Positions 12,501 through 26,900 of a stretch of 64,000 nucleotides of DNA are shown here, piece by piece (the stretch's first letter is position 1; each line of letters starts with the position of its first letter). The notes below the pieces were generated by a model. That model saw only the letters and a program-made list of their open reading frames with translations. It searched no databases and was not told the origin of the DNA. Location: positions 992,001-1,056,000 of the forward strand of contig JABVXV010000001.1 of NCBI GenBank assembly GCA_013365325.1, read 5' to 3'. A program made the translations under genes and the position numbers. Origin of the DNA: Dipetalonema caudispina. Taxonomy: Eukaryota > Nematoda > Chromadorea > Rhabditida > Onchocercidae.

Positions 12501-13994
12501 TGATGCTGTTTCTGAGTCCTTAAGATATTGGTTCCTGCAAAACTAGTTCTTTAATCTCTTGAAAATTTAAACTAAAAATAAGACAGTTACACGACGAGCT
12601 GAATAGATAAACAGTTAAAAGCAAGATAACAAAGCAGAATAATTCATGATTATCATTCTACTTTTCCTGCTTGAACCAGTGTTAAATTTTAAAGATTGAG
12701 AATAATCAGGATCAACTAAGTAAAAGAAAAATTATTTCTAATTTCAAAAAAACTAAAATATTGAAGACTTCAAGGTCGCTAATGTTAAATCCAGCAATCC
12801 TCTAATACTTGCAGATACAAACCTAATCCACAACACATTGTCGGTTTTCAAATCACGCACTTTTTTAACTGCATTTTCCTTTAAAAAGCTCGACAAATCA
12901 CATTCGTTAAGTAATGCTTCTACATCTGGGTCATCAACCACAGTTACTGCATTCTGTAAAAGTAATGTTAGGAAAATACATTTGCGTATAGATTTAAGCG
13001 GGCAGATCCACTAATTTATTTCATACAGTTAGGTAAGTAAGCCACAATACAACAAGTTTAACGCCTTCCTAATATCTTTTCACAATAAAGTTGTAGAATA
13101 ACGAGAAACTAACCTCTTCTTTCACTTTCTTTGTGTTCAAAGCATGAAAAAAGTCATCAATTGCCTTCCTTTTTGCTTTATCTGAAAAGAAAGCCATGAG
13201 CAATAAACCTGATTCTTTTTCATGATTTCAAAGTAGTAATCTCAACAAAAAAAAAAAAAAAAAACTTAATTTGGATTGCGAAGTTTTGAAATTATCATAA
13301 TTATCTATTTGACAATTTTATGACAAATTAAACATTCTACCTTGTTTCTCCCTTGATTTTTTAACTTTTTTTGTTGTGCTGTGTTGTCCTTCGTCAAAAA
13401 AATCAATGCCATGATCAACATAGCCACTACCATCTGGAAAGAGAATTATCAAAATTTTTTGAATTTCTTAAAGCTGTTTTAACGAAGAACTCATAAGCAT
13501 TATTATGCAGAAAAAACAATCAAGTATAAATTCAAATTACTAAAATCTTCTCTGGATTCAGATTTTATGATATCAAAACTAAATCAAGCGAAACTTCAAT
13601 TAAACAAGGACCATCATCAACAACAAAATCGTCCTTCTGTCGTTCTTGTACAATTCTCATATATTCCTCCTCATCCACTTCTTCATACACAGGCTTTATC
13701 AAATTTGCCACCTAAAATAAACAACACGTGAAGAAATAATAAACGACGACAATTTTTAATTTTTCAAAGTCTAACTGTATTGTAGATTGCAGTTTGATGG
13801 AAGTTTAGAAAGAAACATACATCTACTCGATGCACACTGCCAGCATCACGTGCTCGTTTCATTTCTTCCAATGCTCGATTTTTCGACTCCTGTTCACGTG
13901 ATACATGTGACCTACGACCACTACGTCGTCCATTACTTGCAATCGCGATGTACGGATTTCGTACGATTATTTCTTCGTCGGAGGATGATGACAT
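3548..13994 (-). CDS. pola-1: DNA polymerase alpha catalytic subunit (POLA1)
   Basis: This is the catalytic subunit of the nuclear polymerase alpha-primase complex, which extends RNA primers at origins and on the lagging strand. The start at 13994 gives [20 protein letters not shown]. The next exons carry the acidic [16 protein letters not shown] motif typical of the POLA1 N-terminus. B-family motifs are intact: DFNSLYPSI (7643-7669), [14 protein letters not shown] (near 6865-6900) and the catalytic YGDTDS (6547-6564). [13 protein letters not shown] and [11 protein letters not shown] follow near 6030-6150. The C-terminal cysteine modules that bind the B subunit and primase are present: CPSDGC with CPVC (about 4165-4510), and CDDIGC with CPRC (3895-4011). 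The final exon 3550-3688 encodes [18 protein letters not shown], aligning with the end of the human protein, then TAG at 3550-3548. About two dozen exons; one intron is GC-AG. The exact C-terminal tail is less certain than the core. Confidence 0.95.
3729..3810. repeat. Two-copy 42-bp tandem repeat in the last POLA1 intron
   Basis: Units start at 3729 and 3771 with GAATTCAGATTTT and share the following AGTAGACTTG, with a few substitutions and a one-base indel. They lie inside the intron between the last two POLA1 exons (3689-3894) and have no visible coding role. Confidence 0.75.
4012..4085 (-). other. GC-AG intron in POLA1
   Basis: On the sense strand the exon ends TACAAG and the intron begins GCAGGC; 74 bases later TTTCTAG precedes the exon ATTTTATATG. 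Joining there gives DYYK+ILYVCDD, which matches the human KYYDGWLICEE segment residue for residue in length. No GT donor gives as good a join: the nearest in-phase one would add seven residues, and another candidate would leave a 17-base intron. Confidence 0.75.
7068..7114. repeat. Perfect 18-bp inverted repeat in a POLA1 intron
   Basis: Arms 7068-7085 (AAATGATATAAAGAATAA) and 7097-7114 are perfect reverse complements around an 11-base loop. The element sits in intron sequence between the exon ending near 7260 and the one starting near 6930 on the sense strand. It could form a hairpin in the pre-mRNA or be the relic of a small inverted-repeat element. Confidence 0.8.
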
Positions 13995-15390
13995 GTGTAT
14001 TTCAAAGACTACTTAAAAACAATCTCAATCATTCAACACTATCAAATACTCGAATATTTTTATAAAAATATGCAATCTTTCATGAAATATGAAATAAAAG
14101 GAATGCTCTCAACTAATTGTCACACAATAATTGTCCTTCCCATTGTAAATGATACTTAGGATGTTCTCGTTTTGTGTCATATAATACATCCTTTACAGTA
14201 AAATAACCATAATGAAGAGTAAACACACATACAATTATCCCTTACAATTAAAAAGATTCAAATAATCAATTATTCCCGCGCTATTTACATCATCGACCGT
14301 TATGAAAATCTGTAATCTCGGCAAGGAAGGTTATCAAAATTGGTGTTTTACTGGATATCATCAGGAACAAATGGAGAAAGGATACCATATGTTTAAATTT
14401 CAGGATAAATTAATGATTACTGTCATATTCCTGCGAGGGTTAGTCCTTATGCAAGATTCATTGCTTGCAAAGTTCCACAGTATCATGGCCCACAATTAAA
14501 ACTTGAAACGTTACTGAACATCCAGCAATTTTAGTAATTTTAATCACAAAAGAGAATTGATATCCATTCTATCAGCGCAACTGTGTATGTACAAGTGACG
14601 AAAATTTCCATAACTTGAAATGATTATTACCCTTACATCTTAATTTCTCACGAAATATACCTATTTTTCGATCAATCCTATCCAACTCAACCCTTGGCAA
14701 AACAATAGCCAATGATGTCCCATACCGCTTCAAAAAAGAAACATACGATTTATTTCAAACAATTTCAGAAGTACAAATATATATAAGAAAAAAACACAAA
14801 TCATCGGTTTACTTGAAAGCAACGGTTATCAGTCTCCCACATTTTCAGCTCATTCTGTTAAGTTTTGTAGTTCGCTCTTTTAGTCAAAAAATTTTACCAC
14901 AGCTATCTTTACAGAGTGACTATCACATTCTGCCTAAAATTTTAAACGTTAAATAAAATCAATTCTTTGAAACTTAAAAAATTTAAACTCATCCTCCTGA
15001 CCCGAAAACCATCGCATTACCGGATGGAAATTACAAAATTCCTTGAAGGAAAGAACGGTTAGAAGATATCAAGACGTTTCAAATGAGTTCTAAATACGAC
15101 ATACTTAAAGCAAAAAGGATGATGATCATATGTATACAAAAATGAATCAAAGCCCGTATTCATGAAAATTTACTGGTCAAGGATACATGCTGTTAAGGAC
15201 ACAATTTTCCTAGTTAAATTCGTAAGAAATTCGCCCTATGCAGGATAACAATTTTGGACTTTCCAGATTTCATGTGAATTTTTCTTCCAAGTACTCCTTA
15301 GTTAAATTTGTACGCAATTATTGAATATTAGTCAGCTGAGCAGGATGGATGAAAAGAACGGACCAACACCAGCAACAGCAAAAAGTTTTC
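13995..15390. other. Intergenic region between POLA1 (5' end) and UBR4 (3' end)
   Basis: About 1.4 kb separates the UBR4 stop from the POLA1 start, both on the minus strand. It must hold the UBR4 3' UTR and the POLA1 promoter. A 65-codon + frame at 14302-14499 has no recognisable similarity and no supporting splice context. I see no RNA gene or repeat here. Confidence 0.5.
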
Positions 15391-17953
15391 TTATTCGAGG
15401 ATAACATCACCAACATCGATATCTGAAAATAGTGAATTTATTTACTTCATTACGTTCATCTAAAAAGCCAAAACGTCATCCATTTCTCACTAATTTGTCA
15501 TACTTGTACTGCAGAGACTACAACTGCGGTGTACAAACCTCCTGGAACAAGTAAATAATCGTCAAAAAATTTCAATCACATTCGAACTACCTAACTATAT
15601 TTTATTCCATGCATGGGATTCCCTTGGCTTATCTGAAACTCTGGTCATGTTTTGTGGTGCTGTAAAGTTGGTCACACCGCTTTCCATAAAAGATTGCATT
15701 AATCTAAAAGTGAAGCTAACGCTTACCAATTGCTTTCATTAATTCGTCATAACTTCCACACTGTGAAAGTTCGGAGTCGAAATAACTAACGAATTTGGAA
15801 CAGTTCTCCATAATTCTGATTATATTTTCACGCATGTGTTGAGTGCGATCATCAGTTCTACACTGAAACGTAAATAAGATGTTAATGCTTTTAAAGGTGT
15901 TCCACTTCGCTTCTTTTACGAAAGAAAATCTGAAGCCGACTGGAACTTGTCTCATTACGAACTGAAATATCACGGACGGAAATTCCTCACAGTGCCTTCA
16001 GAACAACGAGATTCAGAACTTACTACCCAATTTAGCAGTAGGCTTTTCGGCTCTCCCAGACCTCGCTCTCTAGGATTTCATGCAAAAATTACCTGAAGAA
16101 TTTTATTTTGATAGTAATCAACGGCTGTCCAGACAAGCAATTCATGTTTTGCATCTTTCCAGGATCGCTTGGACTCTTGCAAGCTTTTTAACAAATCCAA
16201 TCTTTTATCATTCCACTGCTCCGCAGTGTCCATTACCAAACTGATACTGATCTGATGAATAAATGAATGAGCTTCTCCAGGTTCAGAGGATGGCGACACT
16301 TTTTTCAAATATTGTACTAGAAGAATTAAAACAGCCATGTACTGCATGTTTGATTCACGACCACCACCATGCGAAAGAGCCGAAAATGAACGGAATTTGA
16401 CAAAGCGATCCAGCAGTTCTGCTATATCCAGCGTGAGGGTATCTAAATTTACCGTATCACAATCGACAGCTACTTCCAAATCTGTTGATAACCTGGAAAT
16501 GAGTAATGAGGATTTCAGTTAACCCAAATAGATATTTAGTGCACAAGGTAGAATGTAAAGATATGAAAAAATTCTGGAAGTTTAAATAAAAGGTTAGAAA
16601 AGGAAACCCGATGCTTATAGGGTGGCGAAGCAACAACAATTCAAAAGCTTCAAAGACATTAGTTACGAACGTTCTGAAGTGAAGCCTAGCTTATTCTGTG
16701 TAATCTCCTAAATTTCAAAAATTCGTACTGTCGAACCAATAGGCTGCACTGTATTCTCAATTCATAAGAAATTTGCGATATGATCAACTTCGACATTACT
16801 AGCCTTTATCACTCATACATAAGAAAAAAAGAGTGGAATTCTGGTGAATTTCTATTAGCGAACCATTTGACGCCTACAATTTTCAAGTCTAGTAAAATGG
16901 TGTTCCTTCAAAAACACCTTTGGAAGGAGTGTTCCATATCTGAATCTTTCACTCGCTTTGACCAAATCGGCATGATAACATTACATTTCGTATTGGCATT
17001 ATGCAGTGCTGCACTCGCCCATTCGCTCCGTGAACCAGCCATTCTGTTGAAAAAATAAATATCTTCGCAGAATGAGAAAGAATACCTACTAAGAGTTTAA
17101 TTCTATTATTAGCTACCAAAAAGTATTGGAAAAGTTGAACAACCAAAAAAATACCTGACAGCTATGGAATGACAATCCAGATGAACTAGATTCATCTGTG
17201 ACACTGTTGTAAATGAGTAATTTCGACCGTTAATTACTTTGTTCTCTTTTAGATTCAGTCGGCTTGCAAATGCATATACCTAGAAGGGGGAAATAAAAAA
17301 GCAGGCAATAATATACAGACAGACAGAACGGATGAAAATGATACGGTAGAAAAAGGAAATACGGAGAAAATGATGAAACAAAATGATTAAATTTAGAAAA
17401 ATTCAAAACAATGACTCAAATAGTTGAAAAATTTTAAATTACTAATCATTTTGTTTTCATCATTTTATTATCTGCACTATATCGGAAATTGTTCCTATTC
17501 AAATCATGCCTATATTCCAGAGAGTAGATGAGTCCTATTATTCCTAATAAATTCCATATTGCATCGGTGAATAAACTAGCCACTAAGAGATCCGTAATAC
17601 AGTTTTAATATCCTTCAAGATGATATTCTTTCTAGATATTTATACAGTCCGTAAGCAAATAAATATTGAATAAAGATGAAGAAATTCTCTCAGCTTTCAT
17701 GACTACTTTCAAACATAATTTAATTCTCTCACTGTGATATAGATAAATTCAAGAGTAAATAAAAATATTTCAATATAAAACCATCCATAGAAACCAAACA
17801 GAACTAGGTAATAAAATCGTGTCCACAGAGAAGCAAACTGACCATCATAATCTTTGCACTAGCGTCCATTGCTTCTCGGCATATGCAACAAATACTAATG
17901 TCTGATACACTCTCCAATGAATGCGATTCATTGACCAATTTGCGAGCAGACAC
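15391..17953 (-). other. ubr-4: UBR4 C-terminal E3 module (hemiRING) exons
   Basis: The exon at 17843-17953 encodes [16 protein letters not shown], matching the human CCICREG zinc-binding segment. The exon at 17155-17279 ends [13 protein letters not shown], matching HYDCHLAAVR. The exon ending at 17043 gives [16 protein letters not shown], nearly as in human. Next comes [13 protein letters not shown] near 16370 and a helical tail. In human UBR4 this region is the catalytic ubiquitin-transfer module. The CxxC and HxxCH residues are kept, so the ligase is probably active; that is inferred, not shown. Confidence 0.88.
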
Positions 17954-20900
17954 CTGAAAGAAGTGTGATTATCCCTCAAGCAAAAATAACAATTCTCGTT
18001 TAGGATAAAAAAGGGTTTTGAATTGCTCTACGTTAGTTAACTCCTTTCAGTTTTACCTTGCAAGGATGGCTATTTAATCCTACATGAAATATATTTTATT
18101 TTCTTATTCATAAACCGAAGGATTCAATGACCACCGATACAAAAAAAAAAAAAAAAAAAAAACATGTGCTATCAAAATATTAAGGAGCTCCAATATTTAT
18201 TCCAGGATAGCCGACAATGCTAAAAAAAAAAATCGAGCTATGAAAGCAAAAAGAAGAAATAATAGCATGCAATTGTTAACCCCCATTAAAAAACACAGAA
18301 TAACTTACCTTCACTTGTCCTTTTTTGCCGATCTCCATACCCATTTTCGAAAGCTGTTTTTGCCTCATAGCCATTGCCATCTGACGCTTCTTTACTTTCG
18401 TTTCTTGACGAACTTTTTCAATCTTCAATCATAAACTGGTTGTAACACCAAAATATAAACAAGCTGTTTAAATCACAAAACTTATATGAGGACGAATAAC
18501 GAATCTTCTTAATATTTTAAAAATCTAACTCCTGAGATTTCAAATTTGATAAGTACCTGCACAGCAACTTGATCATTCTTCTTCAACTCTTCCATTACAT
18601 TTTCAGCCAATGTTCCAATATGTTCAGCTGATGAAATTTGTTCCAAACGATGTAATATGGGCAAAGAATTTTCAGCAATTGCTTCCTGCAAAAATAACGT
18701 CACTGTCACAACGATTTGATCATGCGGATGAAGCAAAGTTCGATACAGGAATGTTTGTAAAAATGGATCGCAGTCATAAACTATGTCGATTTCTCTCTTA
18801 TGAGCCCTTGGAAGCAACTGTTCGAAAGACAGCATACCATTGATTTTTGCGCTTTTTAAGCTTTAATTTATTTGAAAAAAGAATCAGAAAATTGTTTGAT
18901 AGGAGGGTAACAAACTAGATGTCAGTCAGAATCATATTCAAGACAACCTTATTCCGAGAGAAATAATGTAATGAAACAGCAAAGTTCTCGAACTAAACAA
19001 CTGTGATTCAATATTTTCGAAATCCTGCATATGACTACGGGATCACAAAAAAGCTCTTAAACTTTTTCATTATAACTCGAAGCTATTAAATTAGCTATTC
19101 ACTATTACAAAAAAACAGTCAAAACAACGCATCAAAGCAAAGATAATAACAAATGAAGTTGACAGATATTTGTAAATAGTCCAACCGGAAAAATGCATAA
19201 CAATCTACGAAAAGGATATATTTCAACGCAAACAAACAAACATTACAGGGGCATTTTTTTGTACTATAACAAATCTCACTCATGACAAATAATCTCCCAG
19301 TTATAATAAAAAGAGTGATACCTGCGAAGGTTTATGAGCTCGTGCCATGCCAGCCATTAGTTTTAGAACATATTTTAGCGAAGGCTTTGACAAAAAATAC
19401 TTCCATTCGGGTCCCGTTACAGATACATTGAATATGGGTGGATGATTCTCTGCTAGATATCTGCATGCATCTGCAATCAATCCAGCATCCATCATTTTCT
19501 TCTTAAGAATCCGTCCAGATGCACTATCATGAATAGCGCTCGTTATTTTGCACAATGTTTCCACCTTCTGTACCACTCGATCTCGAATTGTTCGATCGCT
19601 ATCTATAACATTGATTCCTTTTACTCCATATTTTTTTTTTTTTTTTTTTGGTGACTTCATCATTTTGTAAACCACAATCGAATTAATCAGATTGTTCATC
19701 GGTATTTTAGTGAACTTTTTAGAGAATAATTCCGTAAGCAGCACATAGACAAACTGCAGCAAATCAGTGACAGGACAGCACATTCCATCATTTCCTGATT
19801 GTTGTGTCTGATTAGCATCAACTCATCCAATTTCATAAAAATATGAAGCTTGCATGTTATGATAACAAAATAATGTAGAACGAACCAATTTCATCCCAAT
19901 GACAACACGGCCGAAATGTCTCGACCAAAGCATCCATACTTTCGGCATTACCAAGGCAAAGGTTCGGTGCAATGGATGTCACCGCTTCAAGTAATGATGC
20001 TGAAAGTTCTTCATCGCTGCCCATTGAAAGTTCTAGCAACCATGACATCTGCTCAAAACTCGCGCCACCAATAGACTGCAATGTAATAAATATATGGCTT
20101 TAAAAGGAAGGGTAAAAAACACACCTTTTCGATCCGATCGGTAGCGAGAACATCAACCAGGAGAATCCTACTAAGTTCGAGATACTGCAAAGCTATGGCT
20201 TCAATCGATTTTTCTTTAATGCCGCTTCTATAAGCCACTTCGAAAACATGCAAAAATCTTCGAATACCGCCATGTTCAATCAGTTGCTCACGATTTCTCT
20301 CTACCTAAAAAAAATTTTTCTTGGAACTGATTATTCTCTTCACCAGTTTTATGTAACCTGACTTTTAAATTTACTACTTTACACTTCCAAAAATGTATTA
20401 CCTTTATGCAGTACGTAAGCAATCGATGCAGTTCTCGCAACAATATTATGCCCCCTCCAGTTAGTTCAATGTTGTCCAGTATCGGTAAAATGGTTGCAAA
20501 GGCGCGTATCGGAAAGCCTACGGCACTAGCCAAACGAAGCTGACTATCGTCTACTTTCTCCTTGACTGAAATTGAATTTAAGTAGACTGAGATAGCTGAA
20601 TATTTTGACAAATTCTATTTTCGGAAGAAACTATCAAAAAGTTATAAAATCATTCCCTGGATGTTACAGAGAATATATATGTTACCATTTGTTAAAAGCA
20701 TCTGTTACTGGTTTATTAAAAAACGAGTGAGAGCTAGATTTTTCTTCTTTCTCACTTCTGCTGAAAGCTAACAATACACCGTTGTTCATAAAAGAACATT
20801 AGAGAAATACAAATTACAACTCCTTAGGATTCACAATAACATAGACAGATTAACTATCTAAAATTGTTAAACATACCATTCGTGTCGGTCAATGTTTTTA

Positions 20901-23900
20901 TGAAGGGTTCTGTCGCGTCACCAAGAAGACCACGCATCCGATACACGATAATCATCGGTTGACCGTGATGATCAGACCGCCACAGTTTCTCATAAACATC
21001 ATTAACCGGTAGGTCTAGGGCAATAATTTGTTGATTCACGAGAAGCTGCAAAATGAAGAAATACGTAGCATTACCATGGTATAGAAAGGATGGAAGCAAG
21101 TTATAGAGAATCTAACGTTTGCAATTATTATTCTTAGCGCCTAACACCACTTTTTCCTCTTCTTCCTTTCATGCCAATTTATCTCCATTCTCTTAGTGCT
21201 AGCAAACCTTAATAGCAACAGCGTAAGAAAGATTTCGGATGATAAAGCAAAGTGAGAATAAGACATAGCTAGCCGCAACCCAGTTGTAAGCAAAATAAGA
21301 AAAATCTCATGCTGAAGAAGTTACCTCCATTCCAGTGTCGTCGTCCAGCAGTGCGACCAACTCACAGTCTCGGCAAATTTTATTCTTGATATCCCTCATC
21401 AGAGGACCCATGCCAGCATCACTACTCTTGTATGGATTACCTAGCATTCTGCCTTGTAAGTAATCTTCCTGGAGTGCATCCTTCTCGATTTGTATTAAGA
21501 AATCTTCCTCTTTCTTCAGTAATGGATAAATGATATCACTGATGACTGATAAAAGATAAGCTTGTATACGCAGTTCTTGCGAATGAGCTCCTATTCGGCG
21601 TGTTGCTTCCTTCAGCACTAAGATTGGCCGTTTCAGTGCAATGCGCATCAGCAGCACACTAAGGTCTTTGACAGATTCATTTACATAACTGGAAATACAG
21701 CACTGTCACTTGAGGTGTTTACCATTCTACAACATTTCAGTAACACTATACTTCTGATGTAAAAGTTAGAATATGGCACTATGAACTTACAAGGTACGAT
21801 GAATAGTAACTTGTTTAAGTGCGCAAGCAGCTCGAAGCAGAAGTGGAAGTATAACAGGACTTGATTCATAAAGCAAATTCCAACCTTGCTTATCCATTTT
21901 CATCACACAATTCAATATATCTGAAACAGTATATGAGATAGGTAACAGTGTCATTCATCTCAAAGTAGCCTGAACATTTGACTTTATGAGAAAACATTTG
22001 ATTAGCTATCTTTATGAGTTTATTTCATTGTTTCAGTGATCGACTGCTGAAGTTAATTTGTCGAATTATTAGGTACACTTACTTTCCTGTTCATTTACTT
22101 TAATAGAAAGCAAGCATATAAAAGCTTTTCTGGCAAGTAGTGCATTTTTTTGCATTACGAAAATAAACTTACGAATAAGATGATGCAACAGAATTCCAGT
22201 TGAAAGATCTCCCGGTGGCCCGTTCACTTCACGCAAACGTATATCCAAACTTGCCTGTAAACACTATAATGAAAAAAGTGTCCCATCAGTATCCCTAAAC
22301 AACTTATTAAATGTCTTGATATAAGTTCCGCGTTTGCTAATAATTTCCTTATCACAAATAGAAAAAAAAAAAAAAAAAAAAAAAAAATCAGAACATACCA
22401 ACAAAACTCGCTTCACGATATCAACATGGAATTCAATTGGTTTCGTTACTAGAACATTGTGAATTTCGCTTACTGTTAGTAGAGTTCGCACCAAACAAAA
22501 GTATTCATCAATAGTATCAGCCGAGAAGTTCCGAATTTTCCGCATCCATAATAGTACCCTGAATAAACTTTCAGTTGAGACTGAAGCAAATTGTCATCAG
22601 CGAAAATAAGAGTATGGTCATAGAATCAGCTTTTGAGAGTAAAGATGGGGCAGAAACAGAAGCATCTTAAATCTCGCGAACTTCAGATTTTAATAACACT
22701 AAACTCCTTTGAAAGAGCTAGTGTCAGTTAAATTCAGTGATACTGCTATAGAAAGCATATTTAAATTTAAATTTAAACCTTCAAAATTGAGACAGTTTCA
22801 AAGTCACACGCCAAATCATAAAAAAAGCCAGCACCTGCCCTATTCCAAAACTTGATCTTTTGAATTTTTAGTTTCCCGACTAGATATCGTCGACATAAGC
22901 ATTGCGATATAAGAAAAGGAAAACTTTCCGATAACGTACAAAATAGACTGAAATCTAGTGAAATCTGATGAATCTCAATGTATATCATTTTTTACCGAAC
23001 CTCGAAGCAAATAATCCCGCCACAGAACTAATAACCTAATAAATAGAAAGGCAACTTACTTTTGCAATACTAGAGCTATGTCCACAGGAGATCCAATTTG
23101 TGCTTCACCGTCGCTGTTGATTTCAAAGCACAGCATCACTAGCAGACGACAGGTTGCAGTACGAATTGCTGCTACTGATGAAAACATGCAACGCGCAAGC
23201 CAATGGTAGAGTGACTACAAAGTTTGAAATGGTACTACTCATAAAATCGAATACATACACACATAGAGCTGTTTCATCAAATGTTTAGTAAGGGAAGTAA
23301 TTAATTCAAATCACGTTTGCAATACCGAGGACGTTAAAGTTTGCTTAACACGTTTTAAACGTGTGGATAATTCTCTCAAAAGATTAAAGATTCTAGAATG
23401 GAATTTTTAGAGAATATGCTGAAGTCTGTAGATTTAGGAAAGTAGAATAGATTAGGGAAAGCGAATGCCATACTAATAAATGAGCAATGAGAATAGCGAA
23501 AACTGACAAATTTCCGTTTTGGATCACTTTCGGTGCAACGCTTTATGTATTGAAGAATGCTGCGCTCTCTTTCTGGACCATTGTTCTGCAGCAGTTCTGT
23601 ATATTCCGCCCAAATAAATCTAGAAATTTTCACCATTTTCAACATCTTGAAAGCTCTGCAGGAATGAATGATTATCGAAAAAGAGAAAAAGTCTGCTGCA
23701 GCATTATAGCTTAGAAAATTTCGAAAGTAGAAAGAGATACAAATACCAAGAACAAAAAGACCAATCTCTACTCTTACCTTCCCTGCAGCCAGCCAGTTGT
23801 TGGAAATCGTTCAGAAGGTATGAGCAATTTGTCGAAATCGGGTTCTTCTTCGTCTAACATTTTCATATCTTCCATGATCTTATGCAAAAAAGTTTCATCC

Positions 23901-26900
23901 AGAACAAGGTTCTATAAAGCATAATGCAAGATTACTCTTTTTAACGCAACTTTTCATCATTTACGAAAAGTGAGCTACTCTTCCCACAACTCGTTCAACA
24001 TGTCGTCGTCATGGAAGTCCACAGCTTCACTTCATATTATTTCTATTATAGTTACTTTTCATGAAGTAAAGAATTTACAGGTAGAGATGTGCTAATATTT
24101 GTGAATGCTTTCCAATAATTTCTTCTCAACTTTCAAACAGTCTATATTTTAGAAGTGTGAAATTGCTCAAACCTGTTCTGCTTCTTCTTGTTCACTTTCT
24201 TTATCATTATCTTCCAAGCTAATATTTCGCGAGGCATCAAAAACTGTCTTTGATTGCTGTTCTTCATGTGGGGGTAAAAGATGACCTGGCAGAAGACGTT
24301 CTCTTTTTTTTTTTTACACAATAATGATATATTACAGAATAAGCCCTATGCGAAAAAAAATTTGTTCATATACTAATAAAATATTACCAGGAAGGGCACT
24401 AGTGTTTCTCACTCTATCAACACTGAAACCAGATGAATCCACTGCAGTAGTATTTTTCAGATTTGAATATGGTGAGCAAATTTTCAAAAATACAGCCAGT
24501 GCATGCAAATCCATCTCGGTGTTACCATTTCCCACCACAACCATGCGCATCAAGCAACGCAGTTTTTGCTCCCAGAACCTAAAGCATATCCCTTTACACA
24601 ATCTGCAGCTAACAAGCGATACAAATGCATAAGTAAGAAACTACTAGTAAATGGATTGAAATAAAGTTTGGATGTATAAAGGAAGGACCAAAAACCACCC
24701 GAAAATGATAACCAATTTTTTTATTGAAATCTTCGCATAAGCTCTCTGCTCACAGAAATGGACTAAATATTCGAGTCTCGAAATTACCACTGAATAGTGA
24801 AATAAATCCTATTAAATCAAGCTATATGAACATATGAGAGTACCGGAATTTGTTTTCAAATATCGATTTCGTTAGTAAGTAACATGGAAGCGCGCCATTC
24901 TCTACCAATTCACACATTTTCTGCGTTGCCTCCTTACTAACTTCCGAGAGATTCCAAATCAGGCTATGAATAGAACGAGCTATTGGGTCACCAAGTGCGC
25001 ACCCGGCCACCTAAGTACAAAAAATCAATGTAACAAAAAGATACAGTCAAAGATTATGCTCTCTCAATGTTCCCCAAATTTTTATTGACATTTCTAAACA
25101 GAGTTTTGCTTGTATTCATAGATTGATTACTTTAATTTCCATCTGTTTAGCGTGAATAATCACTTTTTCTATTTCGTTTTAAATCCCTACTTCACTTTTC
25201 TAGTGCCAATAATTAACTAGTAACTGATCAACCCGTTTTGAACTGTAAAACTGCAATTCACATACTTTCACAAGTATGTTTTTAACAGGATATTAAAATT
25301 TTCAAACCTCTGATATGATTAAATATATTAATCATTACTAGTAGGCCTAATAACTGGAATTCGGTAGTGAAAATCTCACCAAGTAACAGTTTTGCTGACC
25401 CATTAAATAGACAGAAATATAATTTAAATTCTGATGATAAAATATTACTTAACTAAATAAAAACTCAACTCAAAGTATCGCTACCTGCTTAACACTTCTT
25501 ATTCATGAGTTTTATTCTGAAATAGATTGCTATCCGAAATTCCTTTATCACGACAAGGTCATCTTTGATTCCAAATTTGATCTTTAATTTTCTTGTACAA
25601 TATAGTCATTATTTACCATTAATTTATTTTAATTTCTAAAAGCAAAAACACTGTTTGCATAGATTACCAGTGTTTCCGAGTTCCTTTGAGCCATGATTTG
25701 GGAGTCATTGAGGCATTTCTACCAAAGTATAAATGGGAAAGAAGATAGGTAAAACAACAAAAAGGAAGTGAAAGAAAAAAGAAGAAAAGCGAAACCGTAA
25801 TAACCGAAATATATATATATGATTTCATCTGACAATACATAACATATCGGATAGTAAATGACGGTAAATGACCTGAACGAAAGATGCATTTCGACCGATC
25901 AGTTTGGATAGAAAGATCGAAATCGCAATACCATTACGATAAAAAGTATAAGGGGATGAATTCATGACATTAGGAAAACCGAAAATGAAATTCTTTTCCA
26001 TTCAAACGTTTGATGGATTGTGAAGAAAGAGATATTTCTTGTAATCGTAGTTTTTTATTCCCTTTTCTCACTTTACCTTCCTTCTTTTGTCTCATTCTGT
26101 TGTTCTGTCTCCAACATCTTTTTGTTTCCTCTTATCCGTTTTCCTTCCTAACCCGTCCGGTTGTTGAAAAAATATCACAATGACTCTTCTGTCATGGCTC
26201 AGAGAACAAAAGGTAGAATCAGTATTAGTTCACCGCCATTAAAAATAGCTTTACATTGCAGTTTATTCAAATTATGGAAAAATCCAGATGACACTTTCAA
26301 TGAAATACCTCTTGATGCTACTGAGATGCAATCGCACGTCAGGTACTACTACTAAATCTTCAGTCTATCCGGCTTTTCAGTCCCGACCTATCACTCTTAT
26401 CAGATCACTTGATTTGAATAAATGAAGTTGAATGACTCCAGCTACACTTTTTTAATCCGAATACTCTTAACAAAACCTACCAATCCACTGAAGACAAAGC
26501 CATCACGAATAACTTCCTCCATAGCGTTGGTATCACTACACGTTGCTTGTATTAAGGCAACGCAGTGCACTATTAGTGCGGACACACAGCCTACACAATG
26601 ATCACTGAAAATATTTGTGGAATTCAATTTTTTTAAAGACGAATCGGACATAAATGAAAATGAAAGCTGAAATGTTTTCAAAATATTGACTATGAAAATC
26701 GGACTATAAATTTATGCATGCGTCCGAAGTAAGACATATTCTGCACATAATAATGTAGATTTAATGGAACTAAACCTCGCTATTTTTGAAGCCGATAGAA
26801 CAACACTTTTCGGAATCAGAGACGAATCGCAAATCAAAGGGACCCAGCAAAGATTATATCCTAACTTTTACTAGCTGAATTTTTAGGAATGACAAATTAT

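Noticed and set aside
14302..14499. 65-codon + frame in the POLA1-UBR4 intergenic region
   Set aside because: No similarity, no splice or SL context, and such lengths occur by chance in this sequence.
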